A stretch of 14,257 nucleotides of DNA, taken from contig CAAGAB010000200.1 in the NCBI GenBank assembly GCA_900767685.1, positions 1 through 14,257 of the forward strand, in the 5' to 3' direction. The notes under the pieces are model-generated. The model did not search any database. It saw only the letters and a program-made list of their open reading frames with translations, and was not told the DNA's origin. This stretch comes from an uncultured Coprococcus sp. Its GTDB lineage: Bacteria; Bacillota_A; Clostridia; Lachnospirales; Lachnospiraceae. Each line of letters opens with the position of its first letter. Within the stretch, counting starts at the first letter, position 1. The translations under genes were made by a program, and so were the position numbers. Of the stretch, positions 1 through 7,476 are shown in pieces.

Positions 1-38
1 ATTGGTGACTGGAGTTCAGACGTGTGCTCTTCCGATCT
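1..38 (+). other. Sequencing adapter remnant (Illumina TruSeq index-read adapter)
   Basis: Bases 5-38 match, as I know it, the Illumina TruSeq index/read-2 adapter, starting GTGACTGGAG and ending CTTCCGATCT. Bases 1-4 (attg) would be the tail of a sample index. The bacterial sequence starts at about base 39 and continues directly into the last codons of rimP. This is a library artefact at a contig or read end and should be masked; it says nothing about the organism. Confidence 0.96.
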
Positions 39-39
39 A

Positions 40-147
40 CTTAAGGCATATGATGATTCTACAGTTACTATAGAGTTTGAAGACGAGACAGAAGTTACAA
101 TATCAAGAAAAGATATTTCTATGATACGATTAGCATTTGTATATTAG
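40..147 (+). CDS. rimP: RimP, ribosome maturation factor, C-terminal fragment
   Basis: Only the last 35 codons are present, in the frame ending at the TAG at 145-147. The peptide ends RKDISMIRLAFVY, which resembles the end of the C-terminal SH3-like domain of RimP, where clostridial proteins usually end in a similar K-[ED]-I-x-x-I-R-L-A-F. RimP binds the free 30S subunit and helps late assembly around S12. Its position just before nusA is the invariant position of rimP in Firmicutes, which supports the call more than the short fragment alone. The 5' part is missing because the sequence is replaced by adapter at base 38; it is not a biological truncation. The gap to nusA is 20 bases. Confidence 0.85.
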   Translation, partial: LKAYDDSTVTIEFEDETEVTISRKDISMIRLAFVY

Positions 148-153
148 AAGATT

Positions 154-159
154 AGGAGG
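154..159 (+). promoter_or_regulatory. Ribosome binding site for nusA
   Basis: AGGAGG lies 8 bases before the GTG at 168. This full Shine-Dalgarno match fixes the GTG as the nusA start; no ATG near it would be spaced correctly. Confidence 0.85.
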
Positions 160-167
160 ATAAAAAG

Positions 168-1361
168 GTGTCAGAGATCATTGAAGCATTAAATCAGCTG
201 GAGAAGGAGAGAAATATAAGCAAGGATGTACTTCTGGATGCTATAGAGAGATCACTCAAGACAGCATGTAAGAAGGATTTTAGCACAGATGAGAACATTA
301 CAGTGTCACTCGACAGAGAGACTGGTGAGTGTCATGTGTATGCTGCAAAGGATGTCGTTGAAGAGGTAGAGAATCCGGCATGCCAGATATCACTCAGCCA
401 GGCAAAGATGCTGAACAGAAGATATGAGATCGGTGATACAGTCAATGTAGAGATAACGACAAAGAATTTCGGAAGGATCGCAGCACAGCGAGCAAGGAAC
501 GTCATAGTTCAGGCTATAAACGAGAACGAGAGAGCTGCTATATATGATCATTTCCATATGAAGGAGAAGGATGTTGTCACAGGAATCGTTGAGAGACAGG
601 TTGGCGACAGCGTGAATGTAAGCCTTGATGACAAGACAGAGGCACTCTTGAAGCCATCAGAGATGATCGAGGGTGAGACATATGAGAGAGGCGACAGGAT
701 TAAGCTTTATGTCACAGAGGTAAAGAAGACCAACAAGGGACCAAGGATCGTCGTATCAAGAACACATCCTGAGCTTGTTAAGAGATTGTTCGAGAAGGAA
801 GTAACAGAGATCGCGGACGGCGTGGTTGAGATCAAGAGCTTCTGCAGAGAGGCTGGTTCAAGATCAAAGATTGCGGTATGGTCCAATGACGAGAACGTAG
901 ATGCTGTTGGAGCTTGTGTAGGTGTCAATGGAGACAGAGTAAATGCTGTTGTTGCAGATCTCAATGGAGAGAAGATTGATATCATACCATGGAGCGAGAA
1001 TCCGGCAGAGTTTATATACAATGCATTAAGTCCATCAGATGTTGAGGATGTATCGGTAGATCTTGATGAGAAGAGCGCATTTGTCGTAGTTCCGGATGAC
1101 CAGCTTTCACTTGCCATTGGCAAAAAGGGTCAGAATGCAAGACTTGCAGCAAAACTTACAGGATATAAGATCGATATCAAGAGTCATTCAAAGGCAGAAG
1201 AGATGGGATACTTTGATGAGACACCTGCAGATGAATATGATGACGAATTCGATCCATATGGGGACGAAGAATATAATGATGAAGTTGATGATGATAGAGA
1301 TGCCGAGTCAGCTTCAGTTGACATAGATGAGAACACAGAAGATACAGGCGTAGAGGAATAA
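168..1361 (+). CDS. nusA: Transcription termination/antitermination factor NusA
   Basis: A 397-residue protein starting at GTG. NusA binds RNA polymerase and nascent RNA, modulating pausing, intrinsic termination and antitermination. Domains in order: RNA polymerase-binding N-terminal domain (about 1-130), S1 domain (about 134-200, around VVTGIVERQVGDSVNV), KH1 (about 225-285, with GACVGVNG at 248-255 and GEKIDIIPW at 267-275), and KH2 (about 300-345, LAIGKKGQNARLAAKL at 315-330). After KH2 comes a tail of about 50 residues (346-397) dominated by Asp and Glu with no predicted fold. Firmicutes NusA usually ends soon after KH2 and lacks the two acidic AR repeats of the E. coli protein. The tail may act as an acidic autoinhibitory or partner-binding segment, but that is inference. 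The gene follows rimP and precedes rnpM, as in other Firmicutes. Confidence 0.97.
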   Translation: MSEIIEALNQLEKERNISKDVLLDAIERSLKTACKKDFSTDENITVSLDRETGECHVYAAKDVVEEVENPACQISLSQAKMLNRRYEIGDTVNVEITTKNFGRIAAQRARNVIVQAINENERAAIYDHFHMKEKDVVTGIVERQVGDSVNVSLDDKTEALLKPSEMIEGETYERGDRIKLYVTEVKKTNKGPRIVVSRTHPELVKRLFEKEVTEIADGVVEIKSFCREAGSRSKIAVWSNDENVDAVGACVGVNGDRVNAVVADLNGEKIDIIPWSENPAEFIYNALSPSDVEDVSVDLDEKSAFVVVPDDQLSLAIGKKGQNARLAAKLTGYKIDIKSHSKAEEMGYFDETPADEYDDEFDPYGDEEYNDEVDDDRDAESASVDIDENTEDTGVEE

Positions 1362-1390
1362 TCATTTACATTTAGATTATGAAAATGCAC

Positions 1391-1419
1391 TGCAGGATAC
1401 CCGGAAAGTCCGGGTGGCA
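1391..1419 (+). promoter_or_regulatory. Intercistronic hairpin between nusA and rnpM
   Basis: ACCCGG (1399-1404) and CCGGGT (1410-1415) form a perfect 6-bp stem with a 5-base loop AAAGT. TGC (1391-1393) can pair with GCA (1417-1419) beneath it with a bulge. No T-run follows (the next bases are CATGAAATG), so this is not an ordinary intrinsic terminator. It lies in the 84-base nusA-rnpM spacer and could be an RNA processing or stabilising stem, or a weak attenuator. Function is inferred from position only. Confidence 0.4.
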
Positions 1420-1445
1420 CATGAAATGAAACAGGGAGTGATGAG

Positions 1446-1718
1446 ATGGCAAAGAAGATACCTCTGAGGCAATGTCTTGGATGCCGTGAGATGGTTCCAA
1501 AGAATCAGCTTATAAGAATAGTTCGCAGCAATGACGGAGAATTTGCAGTTGATGCAACCGGAAAGCTGAGTGGCAGAGGAGCGTACATCTGCAGGAAGAC
1601 AGACTGTCTGAAGAAGGCAGTTGGAAGCAAAGCCCTTGAGAAATCATTCAAGGTGAGCATACCTTCTGAGGTTTATGAACAATTAGACAAGGAGCTGCGT
1701 GACATTGAAGAACAATAA
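1446..1718 (+). CDS. rnpM: YlxR-family RNA-binding protein (RNase P modulator RnpM)
   Basis: A 90-residue basic protein, normal length for the YlxR family. The family signature is visible: PLRQCLGCREM near residues 6-16, where Cys and Arg residues form the N-terminal patch, and the GRGAYIC motif at about residues 43-49, followed by CLKKAV. YlxR of Bacillus subtilis has been reported to bind the RNase P RNA and modulate RNase P, hence the name RnpM; applying that role here is by homology. The ATG at 1446 is preceded by GGGAG (1434-1438). The gene sits between nusA and an L7Ae-family gene in the usual order, and its 3' end overlaps the next start by 20 bases, suggesting translational coupling. 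Confidence 0.93.
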   Translation: MAKKIPLRQCLGCREMVPKNQLIRIVRSNDGEFAVDATGKLSGRGAYICRKTDCLKKAVGSKALEKSFKVSIPSEVYEQLDKELRDIEEQ

Positions 1719-2028
1719 GATATACTCGACTATTTCTTTGTGTGCCAGAGCGAGAAGACTCTGCAGCGGCAATTTTTCAGTGGAGAAAGCTGTAAAGAAT
1801 CAGAGTGCATATGTTGTGATAGTTGCAAAGGATGCCTCTGACAATACAAAGAAACTCTTCAGTCAGAAGTGTGACTACTACGATATCCCATATTATGAGT
1901 ACGGGACAAAGGACGAACTTGGAAAGTACACAGGGAATGAGATGAGGACATCGGTGGCTATACTGGATGAGGGTTTTGGCGATCAGATTATAAAGTATAT
2001 GAATGTAAATGAGAATATGGAGGTGTAA
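1699..2028 (+). CDS. ylxQ: L7Ae/L30e-family ribosomal-type RNA-binding protein (YlxQ-like)
   Basis: About 109 residues with the L7Ae/L30e/S12e/Gadd45 fold. Family features are the N-terminal helix KIYSTISLCARAR, the central strand YVVIVAKDASDNTKK (about residues 38-52), and YYEYGTKDELGKYTG, followed by a strand SVAILDEGF. Bacterial members are thought to bind kink-turn RNA; the ligand of this copy is unknown. Start choice: GTG at 1699 has GGAG at 1691-1694 only 4 bases upstream. An in-frame TTG at 1705 gives the more typical N-terminus MKNNKIYS with 10-base spacing, and is nearly as likely. It overlaps rnpM by 20 bases (or 14 with TTG), and its stop is 3 bases before the infB TTG, so the three genes are probably translated as a coupled set. 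Confidence 0.88.
   Translation: MTLKNNKIYSTISLCARARRLCSGNFSVEKAVKNQSAYVVIVAKDASDNTKKLFSQKCDYYDIPYYEYGTKDELGKYTGNEMRTSVAILDEGFGDQIIKYMNVNENMEV
2019..2025 (+). promoter_or_regulatory. Ribosome binding site deciding the infB TTG start
   Basis: GGAGGTG lies 6 bases before TTG at 2032, inside the last codons and just before the stop of the upstream gene. The first residues read [13 protein letters not shown], the standard IF2 N-terminus, so the rare TTG start is well supported. Confidence 0.85.
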
Positions 2029-2031
2029 CAT

Positions 2032-5000
2032 TTGGCAAAAATCAGAGTACACGAATTATCAAAGCAGTTAAATATTTCTAATAAAGATATAATAGATACC
2101 CTTGGAGCAAAGGGAATAGAGATCAAGAGTCATATGTCCAATCTGGATGACTCTATGGTGGCAATAGTTAAGTCAAAGTTTGGCGGTGCTGGTAGTGCAC
2201 CAAAGCAGCCAACAGCAAAGCCTGAGACATCTAAGCCGGCAGCAGATGCTGAAGCAAAAACAGAAGTCTCCAAGCAGACTGTAAAGCCACAGAATACAGC
2301 AGAGGCTAAGCCACAGAATGTTAAAAGTGAAGCACCAAAGCAGCAGCCCGCAAAGGCAGAGAATGTAAAGCAGGCTCCTGCAAAGGATGATAATCAGGCA
2401 GCCAGACAGGGTTCTGGTAATCATGTTAGATTTGCCAAGGAGGATAAGAACGGCGGCAAGATGAATAATAACGGTAACAGAGTTAGATTTAACAATGACA
2501 GACAGGGTGGCACAGACAGAGCCAGATTCAGCAGCGACAGAAACCAGGACAGAAATCAGGGCGACAGACCAAGATTTAACAGAGATGGCAATCAGGGTGA
2601 CAGACCAAGAGGAGGCCGAGACGGCAATCAGGGCGACAGACCAAGATTTAACGGTGACGGCGACAGAAATCAGGGCGACAGACCAAGATTCAACGGCGAT
2701 GGCGACAGACCAAGAGGCGGCCGAGATGGCAATCAGGGCGACAGACCGAGAGGAGGCCGAGACGGCAATCAGGGCGACAGACCAAGATTTAACAGAGATG
2801 GTCAGGGCGACAGACCAAGATTTAACAGAGACGGTAATCAGGGTGACAGGCCAAGAGGAGGCCGAGACGGCAATCAGGGCGACAGACCAAGATTTAACAG
2901 AGATGGTCAGGGCGACAGAAACCAGGGCGGCGGCCGTTTTGGCAGAGACGGAGGCGACAGAAACCAGGGCGGAAGAGGCTTTGGAAGAGATGGCGGAAAC
3001 CGTTTCAGCAATCGTATCAACATGCCATTTGGCAAGGATGACGAGGATGACAGCCCGGCTCAGAAGAGAGCACCTTTTAGAAGAGACCGCAAGGACTTCG
3101 ATGCCAAGGAGATGCCTGGTAAGGATCTGAAGAGTCAGAACAGAGACAATTACAACAGAGACAAGAATAAGCCTCGTAAGGGTAATAGAAGATCTCCAGA
3201 GGAGGTTGAGGCAGATATCAGCAGACTTGCAAAGAATGTCAAGAGCAAGCCTCAGAAGAAGCAGCAGACATCACAGGAGGATCCGGATGCAATTAGAACC
3301 ATCACGCTTCCTGAGACAGTTACACTCAAGGATCTTGCCGATGCGGTCAAGACTCCTGTAACAGCTCTCATAAAGAAGCTTTTCCTTGCAGGAAAGATGG
3401 TTAATGTGAACTCTGAGTTCTCATTTGACGAGGCTTCAGAGATCGCTCTCGAGTACAACTGTATAGCTGAAGAAGAGGAGAAGGTAGATGTTATCGAGGA
3501 GCTCCTGAAGGAGGACGAAGAGGACGAGAAGGATATGGTTTCAAGACCACCTGTTGTCTGTGTTATGGGTCACGTTGACCACGGTAAGACATCACTCCTT
3601 GACGCTATCAGACAGACAAAAGTTACATCGGGTGAGGCCGGTGGAATCACACAGGCTATCGGTGCATCAGTTGTAGATGTAAATGGCCAGACAATCACAT
3701 TCCTTGATACTCCGGGACATGAGGCGTTCACAGCGATGCGTATGCGTGGTGCCCAGAGTACAGATATCGCTATCCTTGTTGTAGCCGCTGATGATGGTGT
3801 AATGCCACAGACAGTTGAGGCTATAAATCACGCAAAGGCTGCCGGAATAGAGATCATCGTAGCGATCAATAAGATCGATAAGGAAAGTGCGAACATAGAG
3901 AGAGTTAAGCAGGAGCTTACAGAGTATGAACTTATCCCTGAGGATTGGGGCGGTTCAACAATATTCTGTCCTGTATCTGCACATACTAAGGAAGGTATCG
4001 ACAATCTCCTTGAGATGATACTTCTCACAGCGGATGTGCTTGAGCTCAAGGCAAATCCTAACAGAAAGGCAAGGGGTATCGTCATCGAGGCTGAGCTTGA
4101 CAAGGGACGTGGTCCTGTTGCAACAATGCTTGTGCAGAAGGGTACACTTCACGTTGGAGATTACATCGCAGTTGGTGCTTCACACGGTAAGGTCCGTGCT
4201 ATGACGAACTCAAGAGGAGAGAGAGTTACAGAGGCTCTTCCATCAACACCTGTACAGATCCAGGGACTTAACACAGTACCTGATGCAGGTGAGATATTCA
4301 TGGCAGTTGACAATGAGAAGGAAGCCAGAACCATTTCTGAGACGTATATCTCACAGGGGAAGGAGAAGCTTCTTGCAGATACCAAGCAGAGAATGTCACT
4401 TGATGATCTGTACAGCCAGATCCAGGCCGGCAATCTCAAGGAACTCAAGATCATCATCAAGGCTGATGTACAGGGTTCAGTTGAGGCTGTCAAGCAGAGT
4501 CTCTTAAAGCTTTCGAATGATGAGGTTGTCATCAAGTGTATACATGCCGGTGTAGGTGCGATCAACGAGTCAGATATAATCCTTGCGTCAGCATCAAATG
4601 CCATCGTTATCGGTTTCAATATCAGACCGGATGCGAGAGCAAAGGATATGGCTGATAGTGAGGGTGTAGATGTTCGTCTGTACAGAGTCATCTACAATGC
4701 AATAGAGGACATTGATTCAGCAATGAAGGGTATGCTTGATCCTATATATGAGGAGAAGATCATCGGTCATGCAGAGATCAGACAGACATACAAGGCATCT
4801 GGTATCGGTGTCATTGCCGGTTCATATGTTCTCGATGGAACAATTAACAGAAACTGCAGCGTAAGGATCACAAGAGAGGGCAACCTTATATTTGAAGGAA
4901 AGCTTGCATCACTCAAGAGATTCAAGGACGATGTCAAGGAAGTTAAGTCAGGATTCGAGTGTGGTATGGTATTCGAGAACTTCCAGGACGTTGCAGAGGA

Positions 5001-5046
5001 AGATCAGATAGAGGCATACGAGATGGTAGAGGTGCCTAGAAAGTAG
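2032..5046 (+). CDS. infB: Translation initiation factor IF2
   Basis: A 1004-residue GTPase that brings fMet-tRNA to the 30S subunit and promotes 50S joining. Domains: first IF2_N module (1-52); Lys/Ala/Pro/Gln linker (about 53-125); Gly/Arg/Asp/Asn repeat region (about 160-325); charged linker with a DDEDD cluster; second IF2_N module (about 423-478); acidic segment EDEEDEKD (about 494-501); G domain with G1 GHVDHGKTS (513-521), G2 around GGIT (537-540), G3 DTPGH (559-563), G4 NKID (613-616) and G5 SAHT (649-652); then EF-Tu-like domain 2, IF2 domain III and the fMet-tRNA-binding C2 domain (about 905-1000). All GTPase motifs are intact. The TTG start has a strong GGAGGTG site. At about 1000 residues it is long for the family, the extra length being the repeat region. 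It sits between the L7Ae gene and rbfA as in other Firmicutes. Confidence 0.98.
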   Translation: MAKIRVHELSKQLNISNKDIIDTLGAKGIEIKSHMSNLDDSMVAIVKSKFGGAGSAPKQPTAKPETSKPAADAEAKTEVSKQTVKPQNTAEAKPQNVKSEAPKQQPAKAENVKQAPAKDDNQAARQGSGNHVRFAKEDKNGGKMNNNGNRVRFNNDRQGGTDRARFSSDRNQDRNQGDRPRFNRDGNQGDRPRGGRDGNQGDRPRFNGDGDRNQGDRPRFNGDGDRPRGGRDGNQGDRPRGGRDGNQGDRPRFNRDGQGDRPRFNRDGNQGDRPRGGRDGNQGDRPRFNRDGQGDRNQGGGRFGRDGGDRNQGGRGFGRDGGNRFSNRINMPFGKDDEDDSPAQKRAPFRRDRKDFDAKEMPGKDLKSQNRDNYNRDKNKPRKGNRRSPEEVEADISRLAKNVKSKPQKKQQTSQEDPDAIRTITLPETVTLKDLADAVKTPVTALIKKLFLAGKMVNVNSEFSFDEASEIALEYNCIAEEEEKVDVIEELLKEDEEDEKDMVSRPPVVCVMGHVDHGKTSLLDAIRQTKVTSGEAGGITQAIGASVVDVNGQTITFLDTPGHEAFTAMRMRGAQSTDIAILVVAADDGVMPQTVEAINHAKAAGIEIIVAINKIDKESANIERVKQELTEYELIPEDWGGSTIFCPVSAHTKEGIDNLLEMILLTADVLELKANPNRKARGIVIEAELDKGRGPVATMLVQKGTLHVGDYIAVGASHGKVRAMTNSRGERVTEALPSTPVQIQGLNTVPDAGEIFMAVDNEKEARTISETYISQGKEKLLADTKQRMSLDDLYSQIQAGNLKELKIIIKADVQGSVEAVKQSLLKLSNDEVVIKCIHAGVGAINESDIILASASNAIVIGFNIRPDARAKDMADSEGVDVRLYRVIYNAIEDIDSAMKGMLDPIYEEKIIGHAEIRQTYKASGIGVIAGSYVLDGTINRNCSVRITREGNLIFEGKLASLKRFKDDVKEVKSGFECGMVFENFQDVAEEDQIEAYEMVEVPRK
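2536..2991 (+). repeat. Imperfect tandem repeats inside infB (GDRPR repeats)
   Basis: This stretch encodes residues 169-320 of IF2. The motif GDRPR occurs ten times (starting at residues 177, 189, 201, 215, 224, 236, 248, 259, 271 and 283), mostly 11-12 residues apart, alternating between FN[RG]D and GGRD continuations. It ends in [12 protein letters not shown] variants. The DNA repeats are also close to identical, with the core AATCAGGGCGACAGACCAAG recurring, so the period is about 33-36 bases. Such repeats can change copy number by slippage or recombination. The repeat is coding and in frame throughout; it is not a CRISPR or mobile element. Confidence 0.95.
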
Positions 5047-5054
5047 TAATAAAT

Positions 5055-5459
5055 ATGAGAAAAAACAGTGTAAAGAATAACAGAATAAACGGAGAGGTCC
5101 AGAGGGAACTGAGCAGGATCATAAGCCGTGAGATCAAGGATCCCAGAATATCACCTATGACATCAGTTGTTGATGTGGTTGTCACACCTGACCTCAAATT
5201 CTGTAAGGCATATATCAGTGTCCTGGGAGACCAGGATGCTGTTGATTCCACATTTGCAGGGCTGACCAGTGCGATGGGATATATCAGAAGAGAGCTTGCT
5301 CATTCTGTAAATCTTCGAAACACTCCAGAGATAACATTTATCATGGATCAGTCCATAGAGTATGGTGTTAACATGTCCCACAAGATAGACGAGGCTATTG
5401 GAAAGCACGGGGACGAGACAGAAGATATAACAGATGGTTCAGATGACAGTGAAGAATAA
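5055..5459 (+). CDS. rbfA: Ribosome-binding factor A
   Basis: A 134-residue RbfA with a type II KH fold. RbfA binds the 30S subunit and is needed for maturation of the 16S rRNA 5' end, especially in the cold. Diagnostic segments are the N-terminus RINGEVQRELSRIISREIKDPRI (about residues 11-33), the strand VVVTPDLKFCKAYISVLG (about 41-58) and the C-terminal RNTPEITFIMDQSIEYGVNMSHKIDEA (about 88-114). The last 17 residues are acidic (DETEDITDGSDDSEE) and exceed the usual core. The ATG is 8 bases after the infB stop and has no clear Shine-Dalgarno sequence at normal spacing. The family alignment nevertheless supports this Met (MRKNSVKNNRI), so initiation probably depends on ribosomes ending infB. 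Confidence 0.95.
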   Translation: MRKNSVKNNRINGEVQRELSRIISREIKDPRISPMTSVVDVVVTPDLKFCKAYISVLGDQDAVDSTFAGLTSAMGYIRRELAHSVNLRNTPEITFIMDQSIEYGVNMSHKIDEAIGKHGDETEDITDGSDDSEE

Positions 5460-5469
5460 TGAAAAATGA

Positions 5470-5508
5470 GCATTGTGGCAGTTGAGCATGTGCAAACTGT
5501 CACAATGC
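5470..5508 (+). promoter_or_regulatory. Strong intercistronic hairpin between rbfA and nrnA
   Basis: GCATTGTGGCAGTT (5470-5483) pairs with AACTGTCACAATGC (5495-5508) over 14 continuous base pairs with one G-U pair, closing an 11-base loop GAGCATGTGCA. No T-run follows (next bases ATATTCCTACATC), so it is not a canonical intrinsic terminator. It starts 10 bases after the rbfA stop and ends 22 bases before the nrnA ribosome binding site. Likely roles are an RNase processing/stability element or an attenuator that sets the nrnA-truB-ribF level relative to infB-rbfA. The pairing is seen directly; the role is inferred. Confidence 0.6.
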
Positions 5509-5530
5509 ATATTCCTACATCGAGCCGGCG

Positions 5531-5536
5531 GGAGGT
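5531..5536 (+). promoter_or_regulatory. Ribosome binding site deciding the nrnA start
   Basis: GGAGGT lies 4 bases before the ATG at 5541. The upstream in-frame ATG at 5466 has no comparable site, and translation from it would read through the 5470-5508 hairpin, so 5541 is the better start. Confidence 0.8.
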
Positions 5537-5540
5537 ATAT

Positions 5541-6488
5541 ATGAACGATCTTATAAGAGAGATAGAGAATGCAGACAGTATAGCCATAACAGGACATATA
5601 AATCCTGATGGTGACTGTATAGGTTCTACACTTGGAATGTATAACTATATAACGAGCAATTACCCTGGTAAGAAAGTTCAGGTATATCTTCAGGAATTTC
5701 CTGATGTATTCATGTTTTTGAATGGCGCATCTGAGGTCAAGCATGAGACTGATGATGAGATCTATGATCTGTTCATGTCACTCGATTGTGGGGATCCGGA
5801 TAGATTCACTCAATTTGCACAGTATTTTGAGACTGCAAAGAGGACGCTGTGCATAGATCATCATATATCCAACAAGGGCTTTGGTGATGTGTGCTATGTG
5901 GAGCCACAGGCGTGTTCTGCAGCGGAGGCAATCTTTAAACTCCTTGATGAGGATAAGATAAATCAGCCTTGCGCCGAGGCATTGTACATGGGAATAGTTC
6001 ATGACACTGGCGTGTTTAAACACAGCAATACGACAAGATCAGCTATGACGATTGCCGGAATTCTGATCGAAAAGGGAGCCAGACCAAGTTTTGTTATAGA
6101 TGAAACATTTTATAAGAAGACTCTTACACAGAATAAGCTTCTGGGTTACGCACTGCTCGGTATGAAGCAGTTTGCAAATGGCAAGATTACGCATACATTG
6201 CTTACTTTTGAAGATTTCGAAAAGTTTGGTGCTTCAAAGATGGATACGGATGGCATAGTCGATCAGTTGAGACTCACATCAGGAACAGAGGTTGCATTTT
6301 TCATGTATCAGTCTGGGGAGAATGAGTATAAGATATCACTCAGAGCAAATGACATCGTGAATGTGAGCGAGATCGCATGCAGCCACGGTGGTGGCGGTCA
6401 TGTAAAAGCAGCGGGATGCAATATAAAAGGCGATCCGGATAAGATAGTTGCAGAGATAGTCGCAGAGATTGAAAAGCAACTGGGATAA
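5541..6488 (+). CDS. nrnA: DHH/DHHA1 phosphoesterase: NrnA-type nanoRNase / pAp phosphatase
   Basis: A 315-residue DHH-superfamily phosphoesterase of the NrnA type. These enzymes degrade oligoribonucleotides of a few bases and dephosphorylate 3'-phosphoadenosine 5'-phosphate in the cytosol, using Mn2+. Metal-site motifs are complete: GHINPDGDCIGS (18-29), SLDCGD (80-85), DHH (106-108), and Asp in GIVHDTG (about 151-157). The C-terminal DHHA1 substrate-binding domain carries GGGGHVKAAGC (283-293). The start at 5541 is chosen from the GGAGGT site 4 bases upstream and because the family N-terminus begins about 15 residues before the first motif; an in-frame ATG at 5466 would add 25 residues unlike the family. 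The order rbfA-nrnA-truB is typical of clostridia. Confidence 0.92.
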   Translation: MNDLIREIENADSIAITGHINPDGDCIGSTLGMYNYITSNYPGKKVQVYLQEFPDVFMFLNGASEVKHETDDEIYDLFMSLDCGDPDRFTQFAQYFETAKRTLCIDHHISNKGFGDVCYVEPQACSAAEAIFKLLDEDKINQPCAEALYMGIVHDTGVFKHSNTTRSAMTIAGILIEKGARPSFVIDETFYKKTLTQNKLLGYALLGMKQFANGKITHTLLTFEDFEKFGASKMDTDGIVDQLRLTSGTEVAFFMYQSGENEYKISLRANDIVNVSEIACSHGGGGHVKAAGCNIKGDPDKIVAEIVAEIEKQLG

Positions 6489-6528
6489 AAACAGCTTAAA
6501 GTTTCTTGGATAGGAATAAATAATAATT

Positions 6529-7431
6529 ATGATAGACGGTTTTATCAATATATATAAGGAGCAGGGCTATACATCATTTGATGTGGTTGCAAAGCTCCGG
6601 GGTATACTAAAACAGAAAAAGATAGGTCATACCGGAACTCTCGATCCCATGGCGGAGGGAGTTCTTCTTGTGTGTCTTGGAAGTGCCACAAAGATGTGTG
6701 ATCTTCTGACGGAGAAGAATAAGACATATACGTGTACGATGCTGCTTGGCAAGACCAGTGACACGGAGGATGTCACAGGTAAACTCACAGATGTGACAGA
6801 CATCTATCCTGATGATCAGACAGTCATTGAGACGGTGATGAGTTTTGTTGGGGATTATATGCAGATCCCACCTATGTATTCTGCCATCAAGGTAAATGGC
6901 AAGAAGCTTTATGAGCTTGCAAGAGCCGGGCAGGTCATAGAACGGCAGCCGAGACCAGTTACGATACACAGTATTCAGATACGTTCGACAGATCTTCCGA
7001 GGGTAACATTTGACGTGAGTTGTTCCAAGGGTACTTATATAAGAAGTCTCTGCCGGGATATCGGAGAAAAGCTGGGCTGCGGAGCCGTGATGGAGAGACT
7101 TATCAGAACAGAGGTGAAAGGCTTTACTATAGAAGAAAGTCTGACACTTGATGCCGTGGAGAAGGCAAGGGATGACGGAACGCTTATGCAGCATGTGCTC
7201 ACAACAGACAAGCTTATGCCGGATATTCCAGAACTCCATATATCAGCAAAGGGTGAGAAGCTTCTTGCAAATGGCAATAAACTCTCTGCGGATTCATTTG
7301 TGGAAAATCAGATATACAGGGACACATACGTGAAAGTATATGATGAGCATGGCAGATTTGCGGCACTGTATGAGTACAGCGATGAGAAGAGACAGTATGT
7401 GCCGTTCAAGATGTTTCCGGTGAGCAGATGA
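6529..7431 (+). CDS. truB: tRNA pseudouridine(55) synthase TruB
   Basis: A 300-residue TruB, normal length. It converts U55 in the T-loop of most tRNAs to pseudouridine. The N-terminus MIDGFINIYKEQGYTSFDVV is typical. Motif II holds the catalytic Asp39 in GHTGTLDPMAEG (33-44); TSDTEDVTG (76-84), PPMYSAIKVNGKKLYELAR (114-132) and CSKGTYIRSL (165-174) are the other TruB landmarks. A short C-terminal PUA-like extension follows (about 230-300). The ATG at 6529 fits the family start; its ribosome binding site is weak, the nearest candidate being AGGA at 6512-6515, 13 bases away. The 40-base spacer after nrnA is AT-rich with no other feature. TruB next to ribF is common in bacteria. Confidence 0.96.
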   Translation: MIDGFINIYKEQGYTSFDVVAKLRGILKQKKIGHTGTLDPMAEGVLLVCLGSATKMCDLLTEKNKTYTCTMLLGKTSDTEDVTGKLTDVTDIYPDDQTVIETVMSFVGDYMQIPPMYSAIKVNGKKLYELARAGQVIERQPRPVTIHSIQIRSTDLPRVTFDVSCSKGTYIRSLCRDIGEKLGCGAVMERLIRTEVKGFTIEESLTLDAVEKARDDGTLMQHVLTTDKLMPDIPELHISAKGEKLLANGNKLSADSFVENQIYRDTYVKVYDEHGRFAALYEYSDEKRQYVPFKMFPVSR

Positions 7432-7476
7432 GTCGGTTTACAAATATATATTTTATGAAATTTAGGACATACATTT

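Noticed and set aside
707..1123. A 138-codon minus-strand open frame inside nusA
   Set aside because: It overlaps conserved KH domains of nusA and has no recognisable protein motif or ribosome binding site.
2536..2991. CRISPR-like regular repeats
   Set aside because: The repeats are in frame within IF2, the intervening sequence is itself repetitive, and the period is set by codons; there are no unique spacers and no cas genes.
2495..3130. A 211-codon open frame overlapping infB in another frame, with a T-D-Q-rich repeat peptide
   Set aside because: It is the shadow of the infB DNA repeats, which stay open in more than one frame. It has no ribosome binding site and no family resemblance, while the infB frame is continuous through conserved domains.
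5466..5540. Longer nrnA start at ATG 5466
   Set aside because: The added 25 residues are unlike the family, there is no Shine-Dalgarno sequence, and the segment is occupied by a strong hairpin; GGAGGT before ATG 5541 is decisive.
6489..6528. Hairpin or promoter in the nrnA-truB spacer
   Set aside because: Only a 4-bp AAAC/GTTT pairing is possible and no -35/-10 pair is convincing; it appears to be plain AT-rich spacer.
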